From: Chiua virens
Taxonomy: Eukaryota; Basidiomycota; Agaricomycetes; Boletales; Boletaceae
DNA: 64,000 nucleotides
Direction of reading: 5' to 3'
Assembly (NCBI GenBank): GCA_019787685.1
Contig: JAHNUO010000022.1
Coordinates: 434,001-498,000 of the forward strand
Shown here: piece after piece, positions 1 to 11,499 of the stretch
Position numbering within the stretch: position 1 is the stretch's first letter
Layout: each line of letters begins with the position of its first letter
Notes under the pieces: model-generated
The model's input: the letters and a program-made list of their open reading frames with translations, nothing else
Databases searched by the model: none
Told to the model about the DNA's origin: nothing
Program-made: the position numbers and the translations under genes

Positions 1-239
1 CAACATTTTGTCAGTTTGTTGTTAATTATGTTTCAACCACATTAGTAGTTAGCTAGGCAGAATATGTTTGTAGCTATGTACAGCCTATGTTACAAGGACT
101 TATTCAATCGTCCCCGGGGTGTGATGAAAAAGTATGTCTCATAAGAAAGATTTTTTCCATGACAAAAACAAGGTACATATGTACAAAATCACAGCCTTTT
201 GAGTCCAGTTCGTTTCAACCCCATTTATTGCCAGCCGCC

Positions 240-1301
240 ATTCAGAGCTCCCTATCCCATGGAATTAGCCGGACAAAAACATCATCCTCAGTGTGCATAA
301 TGCCAATGCTGCACAGGTGGGGTTGAAGTGAGCACCAGCCGGTGGAGTTCTCCGCCCCTGGAAAAAAGTCAAACTTATGGACCAAAATTATCATGAGAAC
401 CTTGATCGCGTAAATGGCTAACTGTCTTCCTTTGCACTGCACGACCATCAGAATGCACACAGTAACAAGGAGTGGGTACTTATGACATGTCTACCACCAC
501 CAGTGAATAGAATGGATATCCTTCTATTGGCAGATGTTTCCTTCTGCAGGGATGCTGGGCGAACCGATCAACCACAAAAGTCTTGGGATCTGGGAAGGCA
601 TCTGTGTCCATATGGGTGGCACACACATTCCCAAACACAAATTGTCCCTTCTTTATCAGTATTGTCCCCATCTTTGACCCTCAAATTAAAATCGCAATTT
701 GCCTACCGTGCCCTGGCGTGCAGTCCCATAAGCCTCATGGTCTCTATTATCGCAGATGTCATAGCAGTCTGAACGATGGATCATCCAGCTTATCAGCACC
801 AGCTACTAGTAGCACCTCAAGGCTGCCAGACTTCTCAACCACCAAATCAATCTCCGTGCAAATTCACGCAAATGCGCCAGGGTTGCCAAGTAAAAAACGA
901 GAGCAAAAGGAGTGAGTTACTCAGCATGTTGCTGTGAATGCCCCATAGGAAAATTGGTCATCGCAGTCAATGAAGTCTCCCTGCTGCAAATATCCCTTGA
1001 GAGAGTTCAACAGTCTTGTGTGTGCTGTGTCGGATGGCCAATGCCAAAGCAATGTCCTGCAGAGCCGGTATAGAATGCTTTTGCTCAATCTCATGAAGTC
1101 TCTGTATGTTACAGCTGGGAAGGCGCTTCCAAGAAGGACATAATTCGTTGTGTTGTAAAGAGGCTTGTTGGTGAGAGAGGTCAGGGATATTGGCCCACTG
1201 CATTCCTGGAGAAAGCTCTTGATCTCAGATAACAGGATGAGTCCAAATGCAACGCTCGAGTGACGTGGCAGGGCTATCAGGCGAGATGTAAACATTAACA
1301 T
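240..1301 (-). pseudogene. Cytochrome P450 relic
   Basis: On the minus strand, scattered pieces of one P450 lie in the expected N-to-C order but in different frames. About 921-1301 encodes a mid-protein block (starts near RHSSVAFG, includes PLYNTTNYVLLGSAFP). About 720-780 contains a K-helix ExxR (IIETMRLMG). About 560-671 gives the segment after the K helix (GTILIKKGQFVFGN and FPDPKTFVVDRF). About 245-440 gives the C-terminal stretch starting CKGRQLAIYAIK, just after the usual haem-ligand loop. Stops and frame changes separate the blocks and no complete haem motif FxxGxRxCxG is readable. A fragment with the same C-terminal sequence lies at 20,888-21,101, so both derive from one P450 family. 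Confidence is high for P450 ancestry; the exact limits are uncertain. Confidence 0.75.
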
Positions 1302-3812
1302 GAGTCAGTGGCTGATTACATAATCTATGTCATCCACTCACCTCTGATTGCATCCACCCATGAACTGGTCCTTAGGCCTGTGAATCCAAATTGAGACTAT
1401 TGTATTAAACATTCAATAGATAAATACCATGCATCTGGTGACTGGGGGTGATGTGGAAGGCTCAGAACAAGAGGGGATGATGATGGTTTCGAGAGAGGAA
1501 GATAAATCAGAGTCTGAACATTCAACACGACTTGCCACAATTGCGATGGAACTTTATCGTGTGACTAATCCAACTTTAAGTAACTTGCATAGGGCTGCAG
1601 CTGCATGTGGCAGAGCCTGCTACTTATGCTCTTTGTAGACACCACGCAAGATCATAACGAAAGATAAAATAAAATAAAATAAAATATATGAGATAGTACA
1701 CATGCATCAACAATTAATCATCACATAGGGGCTTCAGAGAAGGTCTATAGTCTTTTATTCACTCATTTTCATGATATGTGTGATGCACGGCAATTGCATC
1801 TATTTCTTATTGGGCACTGCATACACGGTTGCAGACATTGTCCACTTTCATCCCATCATAGCGCTACGCACCTTCCATTGAAAATTCCTGAGATGAAGCA
1901 AAGTAAGCCTTTGGGAGCAATGGAAACATGTACGAACTACTCACCTTTGTCTGTCATGACGGTCGTTCAAGATAGGTTTCAATCGTCACATCAATAACCG
2001 ATCTCTGACTCATCCAAAATGACACACATGATATTTTACCATACAAGGAAACTCACATGATTTTTCTTTTTTCCTGCATAGTTGATTCAAAGTCCGATGA
2101 CGGGTCCCCTGCCATAATAAACCCACTACTAAAGTAGCGGGAATTGTACTAATTGAGTATCAGTTCCATCTGTTGTGGTGATTTCTGGGTTTGAAAACCA
2201 ATGATGCAGAGCACTCCATAATTCAGTTTCTGCTTGTCAACATGGACAGATCTGAGATAACACAATTGGTCACCACTTGCTTAGGCTGTGGTTAATTTGA
2301 CATAGATAATCAGAATATGCTATTACACTTGTGGTATTATCATCACTGTGAAGTTGTGCAAGATCTCATGGTTACTATTTTTCAGCACTGGTCACTGATA
2401 ATTTATGCTAATCCAGTCACATAAAATCATGCACAAGTATTTGTCACTGATAATCTACACCCATCTTCCTGTGACACTGAAAAAAAGTGAGCAGTGACTG
2501 TCACTGATAAGATGTGTCCATTGAATCTGTGACCTGGTCATGTATTTTGCCTCTTTTGGTGACTGTGACACTCATTTTCACATGACCAGACTTTTTTGTA
2601 GTGAAAAGGTGTGGTGACAAGTGCTTGTCAACAAGTGGAAAGAGCTTGTGGATCATGACTTCATAAAGGTGTATGTAACTGGATTTAACTCCAGAGACAA
2701 TGTGGAACATCTTGCAGTGCATGATATTGTTACACAGCAGCTGATGGGAGGTTAAGAAGATGGAAGAGATTCCATCTCCTGAAGAAATAACTTTGATCTG
2801 CCGGGACAGAAAACACAGGGCCATAGCAATGCCTAGTTAAGATCTACTGTACATCAACTGATGCATTCATCATTGACAGTGAGTAGTCTGAGACCTACTG
2901 GCAAAGGGCAAGAAAGGAACAAGGGTTCAGCACATTGTAGAGAACTAATGATAGATGAAATGAAGAAAGGTGGGGTGATAAGTTCATCCCAGGGGGGGTT
3001 ATACTCGAAGGAATGAAGGATTTGGGTTTGTCTAGGAGTCCTAGAGGCTGCTGAATGATCCAGAATGAAAAGCAGTCAATGAAAAGGTATCCAGGTGAAG
3101 TCAAGGCGATGAGAGGATTGATTTGAGTAGATGAGGTGCAGAGGAACGATAGGATGAGGTAAAAGGAAAGCTATCCAGCTCACTCACACATGGGAGAGTA
3201 AACAGGAGATCTCCTGAATGCAGGAAGATGATATTTTATGTTAGGAACATGGTTTTATAGTCCTGGGCACAACCCAGGACTGTTAAAGGTAATTCAACCC
3301 TGGGTAAGTGTACAGGATTGATGTAGGGTGAGTATTTAAGGAGTGTCAAACCTTGTAGATAACAAAGGAAAAGAAGGTGTTAGGATAGTAACGACCTTAA
3401 TAAGGCCAAATTGAATAGAACAAGTCAAATCAGATGAAGCGGTATATGTATGATGAAACTGGATTGGATCGCGTTGACTTAGATTGGACTTGGATTGGAT
3501 TTGGATGAATTTGGATGATCTGTAAATGCTAGGAATGAAACCAGGCTGGCATGAAGTCGATGGCTGATGAGATGGGAGGTGATAGGATATGATGAAGAGC
3601 GAGGAAAAGGTATCCTACAACCGTAGGGAGTATCTAACTCCTACAACATGAGGCCTAGGAGGGGGGTTATGTGAATTGAATAGAAGTACAAGAGGATATA
3701 CCAGGTGATGCTTGCAAGAGTGGTCCAAATGTATGAAGCAAAGGTGATGAGTGGTGACAGGCAGCTTCTGTAAACCAAAAAGTGTGTCAGAGTGGTCCTA
3801 AGCACTTGGTTA
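1302..3812. other. AT-rich intergenic stretch, no gene recognised
   Basis: No reading frame here resembles a known family. There is a short AAAAT microsatellite at about 1,664-1,685. Around 2,400-2,600 the motif GTGACTGTGACA and variants recur as simple low-complexity sequence. The rest is probably decayed transposon DNA, but I could not place it in a family. Confidence 0.5.
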
Positions 3813-4474
3813 TGTTACAATTCTTTCTTTCTTTCTTTCACTTGTACTACTTCACTATACTTGATACCTAGCTATCCTTATACGTTCATCTGTACTTCGT
3901 TTCCTTTCACCTTTATGTAACCAGCACCAGCATTACCTGAGTGCTTATTCATTTCACTTCACATCATCATCTGATGGCATCACACTTACTCATTTTGCTT
4001 TCATCATTGTCTGTTGCCTTTGCACTGTACAATTCCTCCTTTTGGCCTTTATCCCTTCCACTCTTCCTGGCCACCCCTTTTGGACACTTGGTCCATGCAC
4101 AATTCCTTATGTATATGTAAATACCTCGCAGTGATACTCCTGTACCCTATTCTTGATCTCCACAATCTAGCTGAGTATTACTGCCTCCTCCTTGGGCTTA
4201 ACCTAAGCCAACCTGATGCTACAACCAACATATAGCTTCACCATGATCACAAGAGGAAGTCCCTTGGTCCTTTGGGTATAGATTCCCAACAGGACACTCT
4301 CAGTAATGCCTGAGTTCTACCTCATCTCACTGGTAGCAATCTGCTGACCAGTAATCCTCCTTGAACTCTTTCAGCACACCATGTATCAAGTGGTGGTTGT
4401 TTGAGTTATTGCAGCCACTTGATTACCCAGTGCTTTTGCAGCTATGCTAGGTCCTACCTGGCACTATCATAACA
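3813..4474 (+). mobile_element. Solo LTR, family A, copy 1
   Basis: This 662-bp segment starts TGTTACAATTC, ends ATCATAACA, and is flanked by the identical 5-bp direct repeat GGTTA (3,808-3,812 and 4,475-4,479). TG...CA ends with short inverted termini plus a 5-bp target-site duplication define a solo LTR left by recombination between the two ends of a retrotransposon. A second copy of the same LTR (net about 667 bp) spans 5,302-9,086. Its duplication is CAATG, so the two are independent insertions and not a left/right pair. Confidence 0.88.
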
Positions 4475-5301
4475 GGTTACCACAGGACCAAAAGTTGATC
4501 CTGGGACCATAGGATCATGACTCACTTGCCCACTTTTGTATAGTACCTCTCATCATTGAATACTTGAATTATGGCTTGCATGCCACCTATGTTTTATTGC
4601 ACATTGTCCTGATATTTGTCATTGAAAAATAGAAATAAAAATATTGCCTTGAATTGACCATACAAATACAACTAAATATGACTGCAATCAGGAAATGATA
4701 ATCATTGGATTAATTATCTACATGGCTAACAAGTTGGTATCATTACAAGTAATTGACTTGGACTAGTAGCGTGATACAAACATGTAGTGGCTAGTTAGCA
4801 AAATCATACCTGGTCCAATCATACTCAACCAGAGATGACTCAGCCTCAAGGAAATTAAAGTCATCACCACCAGATGACTCCTGTGGCTATGGGTTGTAAT
4901 TGCTGGTGGTGGGTGCCGGTGGAATGATGACACTAGGGATCTTCTGCAGTGATGGTGGGATGTTACTACCAGCTTTCATTATAGCTCTGTGTTCAATTGT
5001 TGGTTAGAATCAAAGAAGGGGCTGCATATGACTTATAACCCTTGCTTGTGCAGTGAAAGCAGTTGTTGACATAGTATATCCCAGTAGTCTGGGTACTGGA
5101 GCATGTCAATGATACCTGTGCAGTATGCATTGAAGTATGGAGCATAGACTTTCATTGAAAAGTTGATGACAGTACCTTGTCCAGTGTGTCAAGAAACCTT
5201 AGTTATCAGTAATCCCTTGCCAGTGAGGTGCCACTTTCCTTCATCATAGTTCACTAGTAGTACTACACTGCCATGACAGTCCCATATCTGAGTGCTCAAT
5301 G
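4475..5301. other. Spacer between two solo LTRs
   Basis: About 830 bp of AT-rich sequence with no protein similarity that I can see. It is not the interior of a retrotransposon defined by the flanking LTRs, because each LTR has its own target-site duplication. Confidence 0.5.
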
Positions 5302-5617
5302 TGTTACGATTTCTTTCTTCTCTTTGCTTGTACTACTTCACTACACTTAATACCTAGGTATTGTTACAATCTCAATGTTTCACCCTCATATGGATCATAC
5401 TTTCAATCTTTTCTAAAGAATCATGCCTCATGTCAAGGCTATTCACAGGATCATATCCTATTGGTCACCACACCAACACAGCCTTATCCATGACTCATTC
5501 TCTTATCTTTCATCATGACTCATACCTGCCAGATACCTGTGCAAGGCTATGCGTCTTATCTATGACTCATATAAAATTCATACCTTATCATCCAATTATA
5601 CGCCTTATGCTTATCTA

Positions 5618-5836
5618 CAGTGACCTCAAAAACCCTTTCCATACTAACCGCAACTGCAGTGCACAAAGCGCACTGCCAGACACTGGGAATCTTGCTTAGC
5701 TTTGGTGGAGTTATAAATAGCACTTACTCTCAGCTACACATCAACCCCCAAGATCATGTGATTTGGTTCACATGCCGTTAAGATATGATCATTTTGAAAT
5801 AGCCATGTCATGGAAAGGGTTTTTGAGCTTTTGAAA
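5618..5836 (+). repeat. Left long terminal inverted repeat of the Tc1-like element
   Basis: About 219 bp, pairing with 7,008-7,228. The outer end carries CTCAAAAACCCTTTCCAT and the inner end carries the same motif in reverse orientation (CATGGAAAGGGTTTTTGAGC, 5,812-5,831). Each TIR is therefore itself bounded by an inverted repeat. A palindromic core (GCAGTGCACAAAGCGCACTG) lies near 5,656-5,675. Confidence 0.88.
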
Positions 5837-5965
5837 TAATAATTAGGATCTCAATCAAATCATTCAATATTTGTCATTATTTGTTAATGCAAACAAGGAT
5901 ATACATGTAAATAGCATGTCTGAGTTTTAAAAAGTTCACACACTTCTTAATTCTCAACTACTATT

Positions 5966-6985
5966 ATGGTTAAATCCCTCTCTCTCACTCAGCAAAACAC
6001 TATTCTTTCTTTGCTTGATGCTGGCCACTCTGGTGAAGCCATTGCCAAGCAAACTGGTCTCAGCCCTTCTGCTATATCCAAGCTTTGCTCCAAGAAGCAT
6101 TCTACCCTTCCCAAAGCTATTGGAGGTCATCCTTCCAAGCTTTCTCCTGCCAACATTTGCCATGCCCAGTACCTTATCACCTCTGGCAGAGCTGAAAATG
6201 CTGTCCAAGTGACCAGAGCTCTCTTCAATATCATCAATGAATCTCTCTCTGCCAGTACAGTTTGTCTTCATTTGAAGAAATCTGGTATGAAGGCTGTGGT
6301 CAAGTCCAAACACCCTATTCTCTCTGCTAGGCATCACAAGGCTCGTTTGGATTTTGCTTATGCCCACAAGGATCGGACTGTAGAGGACTGGAAGAAGGTA
6401 ATATGGTCTGATGAGACCAAAATCAATCACCTAGGGTTAGATGGGTGTAAATGGGCTTGGAAGAGGTCAGGTGAGGGGCTGAGTGATAGGCTAGTAAATG
6501 GGACCCTCAAGTTTGGGGGAGGTTCTCTGATGATGTGGGGCTGTATGACTTGGGAGGGTGTTGGATTTGCTTCCAAGATTGATGGTAGGATGGATGGGGA
6601 CCTCTACCTTCAGATTTTGAAGGATGAGCTGAAGCAAACATTGGAGTATTATGGTTTCAATCCTCCTGATACCATCTTTCAGCAAGACAATGATCCCAAG
6701 CATACCTGCAAGAAGGTCAAGGAATGGCTAGAGGAGCAGGAATTTGATACCATGGGTTGGCCTGCACAGTCTCCTGACCTAAACCCTATAGAGCATCTCT
6801 GGGAATGGCTTAAAAGGAGGCTTGCAGAGCATGAAAACCCTCCTAATGGGATTCATGAGTTGTGGGAAAGAGTTCAGATGGAGTGGGAGAGGATACCAGT
6901 TGAGGAGTGTCAGAAATTGATTGAGAGCATGCCTAGGAGGGTTCAGGCAGTGCTTAAAGCCAAAGGAGGCTATACCAAGTACTAA
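5966..6985 (+). CDS. Tc1/mariner family DDE transposase
   Basis: An intronless 339-residue transposase, a usual length for Tc1 enzymes, which cut out the element and reinsert it at TA. The N-terminus has helix-turn-helix DNA-binding signals (residues about 1-50, including LLDAGHSGEAIAKQTGLSPS) followed by a second HTH and a linker to about residue 110. The catalytic triad is visible: first Asp in VIWSDETKINHLG (about residue 148), second Asp in FQQDNDPKHTCKK (about 241), and Glu in SPDLNPIEHLWEWLKRR (about 276), consistent with the DD34E class. The frame has no stop or frameshift. The start ATG lies about 130 bp inside the left TIR. The intervening leader resembles the matching region of the decayed element at 13,672-15,156 (ACAAGGATATACATG, CTGAGTTTTAAAA). 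Confidence 0.95.
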   Translation: MVKSLSLTQQNTILSLLDAGHSGEAIAKQTGLSPSAISKLCSKKHSTLPKAIGGHPSKLSPANICHAQYLITSGRAENAVQVTRALFNIINESLSASTVCLHLKKSGMKAVVKSKHPILSARHHKARLDFAYAHKDRTVEDWKKVIWSDETKINHLGLDGCKWAWKRSGEGLSDRLVNGTLKFGGGSLMMWGCMTWEGVGFASKIDGRMDGDLYLQILKDELKQTLEYYGFNPPDTIFQQDNDPKHTCKKVKEWLEEQEFDTMGWPAQSPDLNPIEHLWEWLKRRLAEHENPPNGIHELWERVQMEWERIPVEECQKLIESMPRRVQAVLKAKGGYTKY

Positions 6986-7007
6986 TAATATCCAAATACC
7001 CTTGTGA

Positions 7008-7228
7008 TTTCAAAAGCTCAAAAACCCTTTCCATGACATGGCTATTTCAAAATGATCATATCTTAATGGCGTGTGAACCAAATCGCATGATCTTGGGGGC
7101 TGATTTGTAGCTGAGAGTAAGTGCTATTTATAACTCCACCAAAGCTAAGCAAGATTCCCACAGTGTCTGGCAGTGCGCTTCGCGCACTGCAGTTGCGGTT
7201 AGTATGGAAAGGGTTTTTGAGGTCACTG
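7008..7228 (-). repeat. Right long terminal inverted repeat of the Tc1-like element
   Basis: Reverse complement of 5,618-5,836 with only scattered mismatches and a 1-2 bp length difference. It keeps the outer and inner inverted CAAAAACCCTTTCC motifs and the palindromic core near 7,171-7,190. Confidence 0.88.
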
Positions 7229-7723
7229 TATGTAGTTCATACTCAGATTAGAACTCTGACATCCATGTAGTATATAAACCCCATGAATTCAGTCCAGAGA
7301 GCTCTAATAAAGTTCTCTTGGAGTTTTCGCCTCTTTGATTGAACACCCTCTCATCCACTCTATCCAACTACTAGTTCGATCTTCGTTCTAGGTTGTTTCA
7401 GGTATCCTCATATGTTCATTCATACTTTGTTTCCTTTTACCCTTACATAACCAGCACTGGCATTACCTGAGTGCTTACTCGTTTCCTTTCATGTCATCAT
7501 CCAATGGCATCACTCTTAGTCATTTCATCTTCATCATTGTCCACTGCCTTCACATTGCGTGATTCTCCTTTTGGCCCTTTTGCTCTTCTGCTCTTCCTGG
7601 CCACCCCTTTTAGACACTTGGTCCATGCACGATTCTCATCGTATAAATACCTCGCAGCAATACTCCTGTACACTAGTCTTGATCTCTGCAATCTAGCTGA
7701 GTATCACTGCTTCACTCAGGAAC

Positions 7724-8792
7724 TGTTACAATCACACAATGTACTATCCTAATCCCCCTATTTTTCGCCTATTTTTCCATATTTTTCCCTTTGCATTTGA
7801 GCTTGCTATAAGCATTCCATTCCTTCCGAGTTTCCGAGTTTCCGGAGTTTCCGAAATTCCCACACTCTCGGAAACTCCGGAACTAAACACTTAGCAAATA
7901 CAAAGTGATATATGATTGAATACATTAACCCAGGCCTTGCCATGGCCTAGAACCACTAAACCCTTGACCAGTCTAGACCATACAAGCCCTCAGACACCCT
8001 CCAGACTCATAGTATGTCATTCCATTCTACACATGCTCACCTCATGCCTACCTCACCTCATGCCTACTGTTACGATATCAACTTTTCCTCACTTCACAAC
8101 TCCTACGTTTGACCTATTCTAAAGATACACGCCTCATGCAAAGGCTGTCCAAAGGATCATATCCGATTGGCTGCCACAATAACACAGCACCCATCACCTC
8201 ATGTCCTTATCTATTCATTTCCCTTATCACTGACTCATCACCGGCAGTGCAAGGCTATGCTCTTATCTATGACTCATATCTATTCACACCTTATCATCCA
8301 ATAGGATACATTATGCTTATCTACGTAGTTCATACTCAGATTAGAACTCCGATTTCCATGTAGTATATAAACCCCATGAATGACAGCCAGAGAGCTCTAA
8401 CAAAGTTCTCTTGGAGTTTTCGCCTCTTCACTGGACTGAACCCCCTCTTCACTACACCACTACAACTTTAACAGTCTAGGTTGTTCTAGGTTGTTTCACC
8501 TACCCTCATATCCATTCTCCCTCATGTCTACGATGCAATTACATTCTATGGCTATGTATTCTAGATCCATATACCCTATACCCATTCAAACCCTTGTCCC
8601 ATAGCATAGCATATCTGTAGATTTAGTTTACACTTGTACAAACAGTAGAATAGTATAAAAGGGACATCCCCAACTCACTAAAGGACCCAGTCTTGTCCTT
8701 CTGGAGTTTCCTCAAGCCTCTCTAGTCACACAGACTCGCTTTCATTGTCCTTCTAGCAAATAACTTAAGCCTGTAAAGGTTTGGTTGTTTCA
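7724..8792 (+). mobile_element. Solo LTR, family C, with a nested LTR
   Basis: Starts TGTTACAATCACAC, ends GGTTTGGTTGTTTCA, and is flanked by GGAAC at 7,719-7,723 and 8,793-8,797. Its net length without the nested 8,068-8,498 LTR is about 633 bp. It contains ATAGTATAAAAGGGACATCC (TATA-like, near 8,650) and CCTTCTGGAGTTTCCTC downstream, as expected for an LTR promoter and R region. It interrupts the family A LTR at 5,302-9,086. Confidence 0.85.
8068..8498 (+). mobile_element. Solo LTR, family B, copy 2
   Basis: A 431-bp LTR starting TGTTACGATATC and ending AGGTTGTTTCA, flanked by CCTAC at 8,063-8,067 and 8,499-8,503. It aligns along its length with the family B LTR at 5,362-7,400 once the Tc1 element is removed, and shows the uninterrupted TA target site near 8,322. 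It is inserted in the family C LTR. Confidence 0.88.
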
Positions 8793-9091
8793 GGAACACT
8801 CCTGTGACCCCTCGACCACTTGACCCTCGACCCTAGGCCAATGCCTACATTCCACCTTGATCACAAGAGACAGCCCTTGGTCCCTCAGGTATAGATTCCC
8901 AACCGGACACCTCAGCAACACCTGAGTTCTCACTTGACTCGCTGGTAGCAATCCGCTGACCAGCAACCCCTTGTTTGACTCATCCAGCACACCACATACC
9001 AAGTGGTAGTTGTTTGAGTTATCTCAGCCACTTGGTACTTAGTGCTTTTGCAGCTATGCTAGTTCCTACCTGGAGCTATTGTAACACAATG

Positions 9092-10562
9092 AGATGTGGA
9101 TTTGATGGCAGCATTGTAATTGATAACAAATTGATAGCAGCCATTATTTTCCAGTTGTGAGGAACATGGAATTATTTAGGTATAACCTATTTCTAATGAG
9201 ATTTATTCCCTGGCATTTGTTTTATTTCAGTCTCACTTGTACCTGATGGCAGATGCTGTTGGAACTGTTTTTTTGCCAAGGATCAGTCATGTCAGCTATG
9301 CGATCTACTGAAGCACACTTGTTTTTGTGCAAAGTGTGGCTGAGATATAGAACTATTTATCCATTTCCACAAGCACAGGGATATGTCAATTTTCCTGTAA
9401 ATATTTGAAAAGTCAGCTCATTGAAAAACACATCCCTTATCTGGATTGAAGCGGTGTAAGGAATAGACATTCCTTGTGCTCATAAAGTGCATTCCCACCA
9501 CTTACCATCATCATCCAAATCCAAATCTGAACCATCCATGCACTCAAATCCACCATTATTTGCTTGACTGTATGCATGAACTTGTCTGGATTGCTGTACC
9601 CACGCTTGTATTGCTCAGGATTCTTTTCTTTTCTTTTTCCTTATTCATACTTAGCATAGGCCTAGACAATGTCACACAGCCCTTGCAGGGACGTTCAGGT
9701 GCCTCTCAAACTTTATACCATATGAAAACTTTCTTTTTATTATTATCCTTACTTAGGACAAGTCTAAGGGTATTCCCGAGGACTATAAAATACACTGTAT
9801 TGACAAAATACAGTAGCTTTTGCCTGTGTGCATCTGTCTCACATTGTCTTTGGTCAACATTCATTTTCTCTTGTTCTCCTTGTGTTTTCTCGATCTGGAT
9901 TTGGACTTCCATGTTCACTTTTCCATCTGTTTTAATCTGGATTTGCCCTGGATTCATCTCAGACCACTTAAAAACCATTTCTCATTGTTCACCAACTCAG
10001 TGTTGTCCCTGGGTCAAATGGAATTGCATTTCCTTCACCCTCTTTCATTCTTTCAATCCCCCTGAGTATTGCACTTCAGCTAGGATTTACTTTCTTCAGC
10101 AGGTTTGCTCAATGGTAGCTCCAGAACCATATTGTACTAGATTAGAAGGATAGTATGGTCAGGATCAGCCAAATCAATGAAAGGATTCCAGTACACAAAC
10201 ATTTCAGGAGAAATGAAGATCCCATATGGGACTGTCAAATGACAGTGACATGGAGCATGTTAGTTATCTGGAATCTGACTCCAAGCTAATTATTCTTGGA
10301 CAAAGGTGATGTTAAAACCCTTTCCTACCCTGAATGGTTCTCTGTTCTTGCTCTGTGATGGAGGGTTGGTCTGAAATGGTTCCTAATGTAATAAAGTTAC
10401 TGATTCCCCATGCAATACAATGGTGAGTGTGGCCATTGAACAACCACATGGACCCCATATTGTATTGACAAGATCCACTTACTATAGTATATGATCAGCA
10501 CCAATATTGTGACAGAAAACTGAGGAGCTAAAGTGAGACAAACAGTTCAGAATTCAGAGGGG
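9092..10562. other. Repeat-rich spacer, no gene recognised
   Basis: No protein family is recognisable. An open stretch at 9,476-10,153 is rich in Phe, Leu and Cys with no domain I can name, and is probably chance readthrough of pyrimidine-rich DNA. Confidence 0.45.
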
Positions 10563-10900
10563 TGTTACAATTCATTTTTTTCTTTTCTTTTTACCTGGAT
10601 TTCACTATGCTCAGTACCACAGGTACCTCACTATGTTCACCCAGCAAGGGCTTAACCCTTTGCCTTTTGTTCCACTTCCATTTCTTCTATTTCCTTTCTG
10701 TCTTGTTCCACAAACATACTGCTGGTCCAACCCATTGTTCTGTTATCACTTATCTCTGACCTGATGTGGGTCCTCCCTTTCCATCATCAATTCAATGGCT
10801 TCCCCTTTTGCCACTTCCTCTTTGTTCCATCCATTGCTTCTGCATCATACATTTCTTTCTGGCCCTTTTGATTGGTTGGTTCTCTACATATCAAAGAGTT
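10563..10900 (+). repeat. Possible diverged LTR start
   Basis: Begins TGTTACAATTCATTTTTTTC after AGGGG and continues as pyrimidine-rich sequence with TTTCTTTCTGGCCCTTTTG, reminiscent of the family A LTR. No end or target-site duplication was found, so this is only a resemblance. Confidence 0.3.
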
Positions 10901-10944
10901 TTAGTGACCTGGACAGCATTTCCAGCCTTTCCAGTATCAAGTAG

Positions 10945-11491
10945 TCACACAGTATAGTACATGTTAATAGGAGAAATGATGAATGGGTGCCCATCAGAGG
11001 CTTTGGAAAGATTGTGACAGTGTTCTATATGAATATGACTCATGGTAGAGCGATTGAAGCCAGTGAAAACAAAAATCTGGCAGGTTGATTGACCCAATTT
11101 CAAGAAAGCAATGATCTGGTTGGTTTGATTAATGAAAAGGGATTTCATAATGAAAAATGTGGTAAAGGTGATGATATTTGGCTGTGTTTACATCATATTG
11201 AACTGTTTATGCATCATATGACACATTGCTGGTATAATATCTCATTGTAACATATAATTTCTATACCCTAGTAGATCAGCAACAAAACTGTTGCAATGAC
11301 AAGAGTGGTTTAAAATGGAATTATCTCCATAGCCACTGATCCAAATCACATGACCTAGGGAGACATGTTATAGCCAGGAGTATATACTACATTTTATCTC
11401 ACTATAGCATGGTCAGATTCTTTCTTGTGTTTGCAGTGCACAAAGTGCACTGTATTGTGTTCAGACATTGCAACAGTTTTGTTGCTCACTG
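10945..11491 (-). mobile_element. Truncated Tc1-like element with transposase N-terminus
   Basis: On the minus strand, 10,945-11,148 encodes 67 residues that align with the first ~70 residues of the intact transposase at 5,966: start MKSLFINQTNQIIAFLKLGQ, then SKASDGHPFIISPIN for the KAIGGHPSKLSPAN segment. Upstream on that strand lies one complete long TIR, 11,277-11,491, ending TTGCTCACTG before TA. It has the same layout as the intact element: AACAAAACTGTTGCAATG at both its outer and inner ends in opposite orientation, and the core GCAGTGCACAAAGTGCACTG. The catalytic domain and the other TIR are missing. Confidence 0.72.
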
Positions 11492-11499
11492 TAATATAA

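Larger units (their letters stand above)
5618..7228 (+). mobile_element. Tc1/mariner-type transposon, apparently complete
   Basis: This 1,611-bp element starts CAGTGACCTC and ends GAGGTCACTG. It is flanked by the TA dinucleotides expected for Tc1 insertion (5,616-5,617 and 7,229-7,230). Terminal inverted repeats of about 220 bp (5,618-5,836 and 7,008-7,228) are nearly identical. A single open transposase frame lies between them. The paralogous LTR at 8,068-8,498 supplies the unoccupied site: GCTTATCTACGTAGTTCAT around 8,317-8,335 corresponds to the two flanks joined at one TA. Matching TIRs and an open frame point to a young insertion; whether it is active cannot be read from sequence. Confidence 0.93.
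5362..7400 (+). mobile_element. Solo LTR, family B, copy 1, carrying a Tc1-like insertion
   Basis: Starts TGTTACAATCTC, ends AGGTTGTTTCA, and is flanked by GGTAT at 5,357-5,361 and 7,401-7,405. Without the 1,611-bp transposon and one TA it is about 426 bp, matching the 431-bp copy at 8,068-8,498. After the transposon the LTR shows a TATA box (AGTATATAAACCCC), an AATAAAG polyadenylation-like signal and CTCTTGGAGTTTTCGCCTC, all shared with the second copy. It is inserted in the family A LTR at 5,302-9,086. Confidence 0.88.
5302..9086 (+). mobile_element. Solo LTR, family A, copy 2, host of nested insertions
   Basis: The outermost LTR starts TGTTACGATTTC and ends CTATTGTAACA. It is flanked by CAATG at 5,297-5,301 and 9,087-9,091. 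Removing two internal insertions with their duplications (5,362-7,400 and 7,724-8,792) leaves about 667 bp that aligns throughout with the uninterrupted copy at 3,813-4,474. The shared landmarks are TAACCAGCACYRGCATTACC, CTTCCTGGCCACCCCTTTT and the 3' part with TTCCCAACMGGACAC. It is therefore the oldest layer of this nest. Confidence 0.88.

Noticed and set aside
3813..9086. Family A LTRs at 3,813 and 5,302 as the two ends of one retrotransposon
   Set aside because: Each has its own exact 5-bp duplication (GGTTA and CAATG) and the 830 bp between shows no gag or pol, so they are independent solo LTRs.
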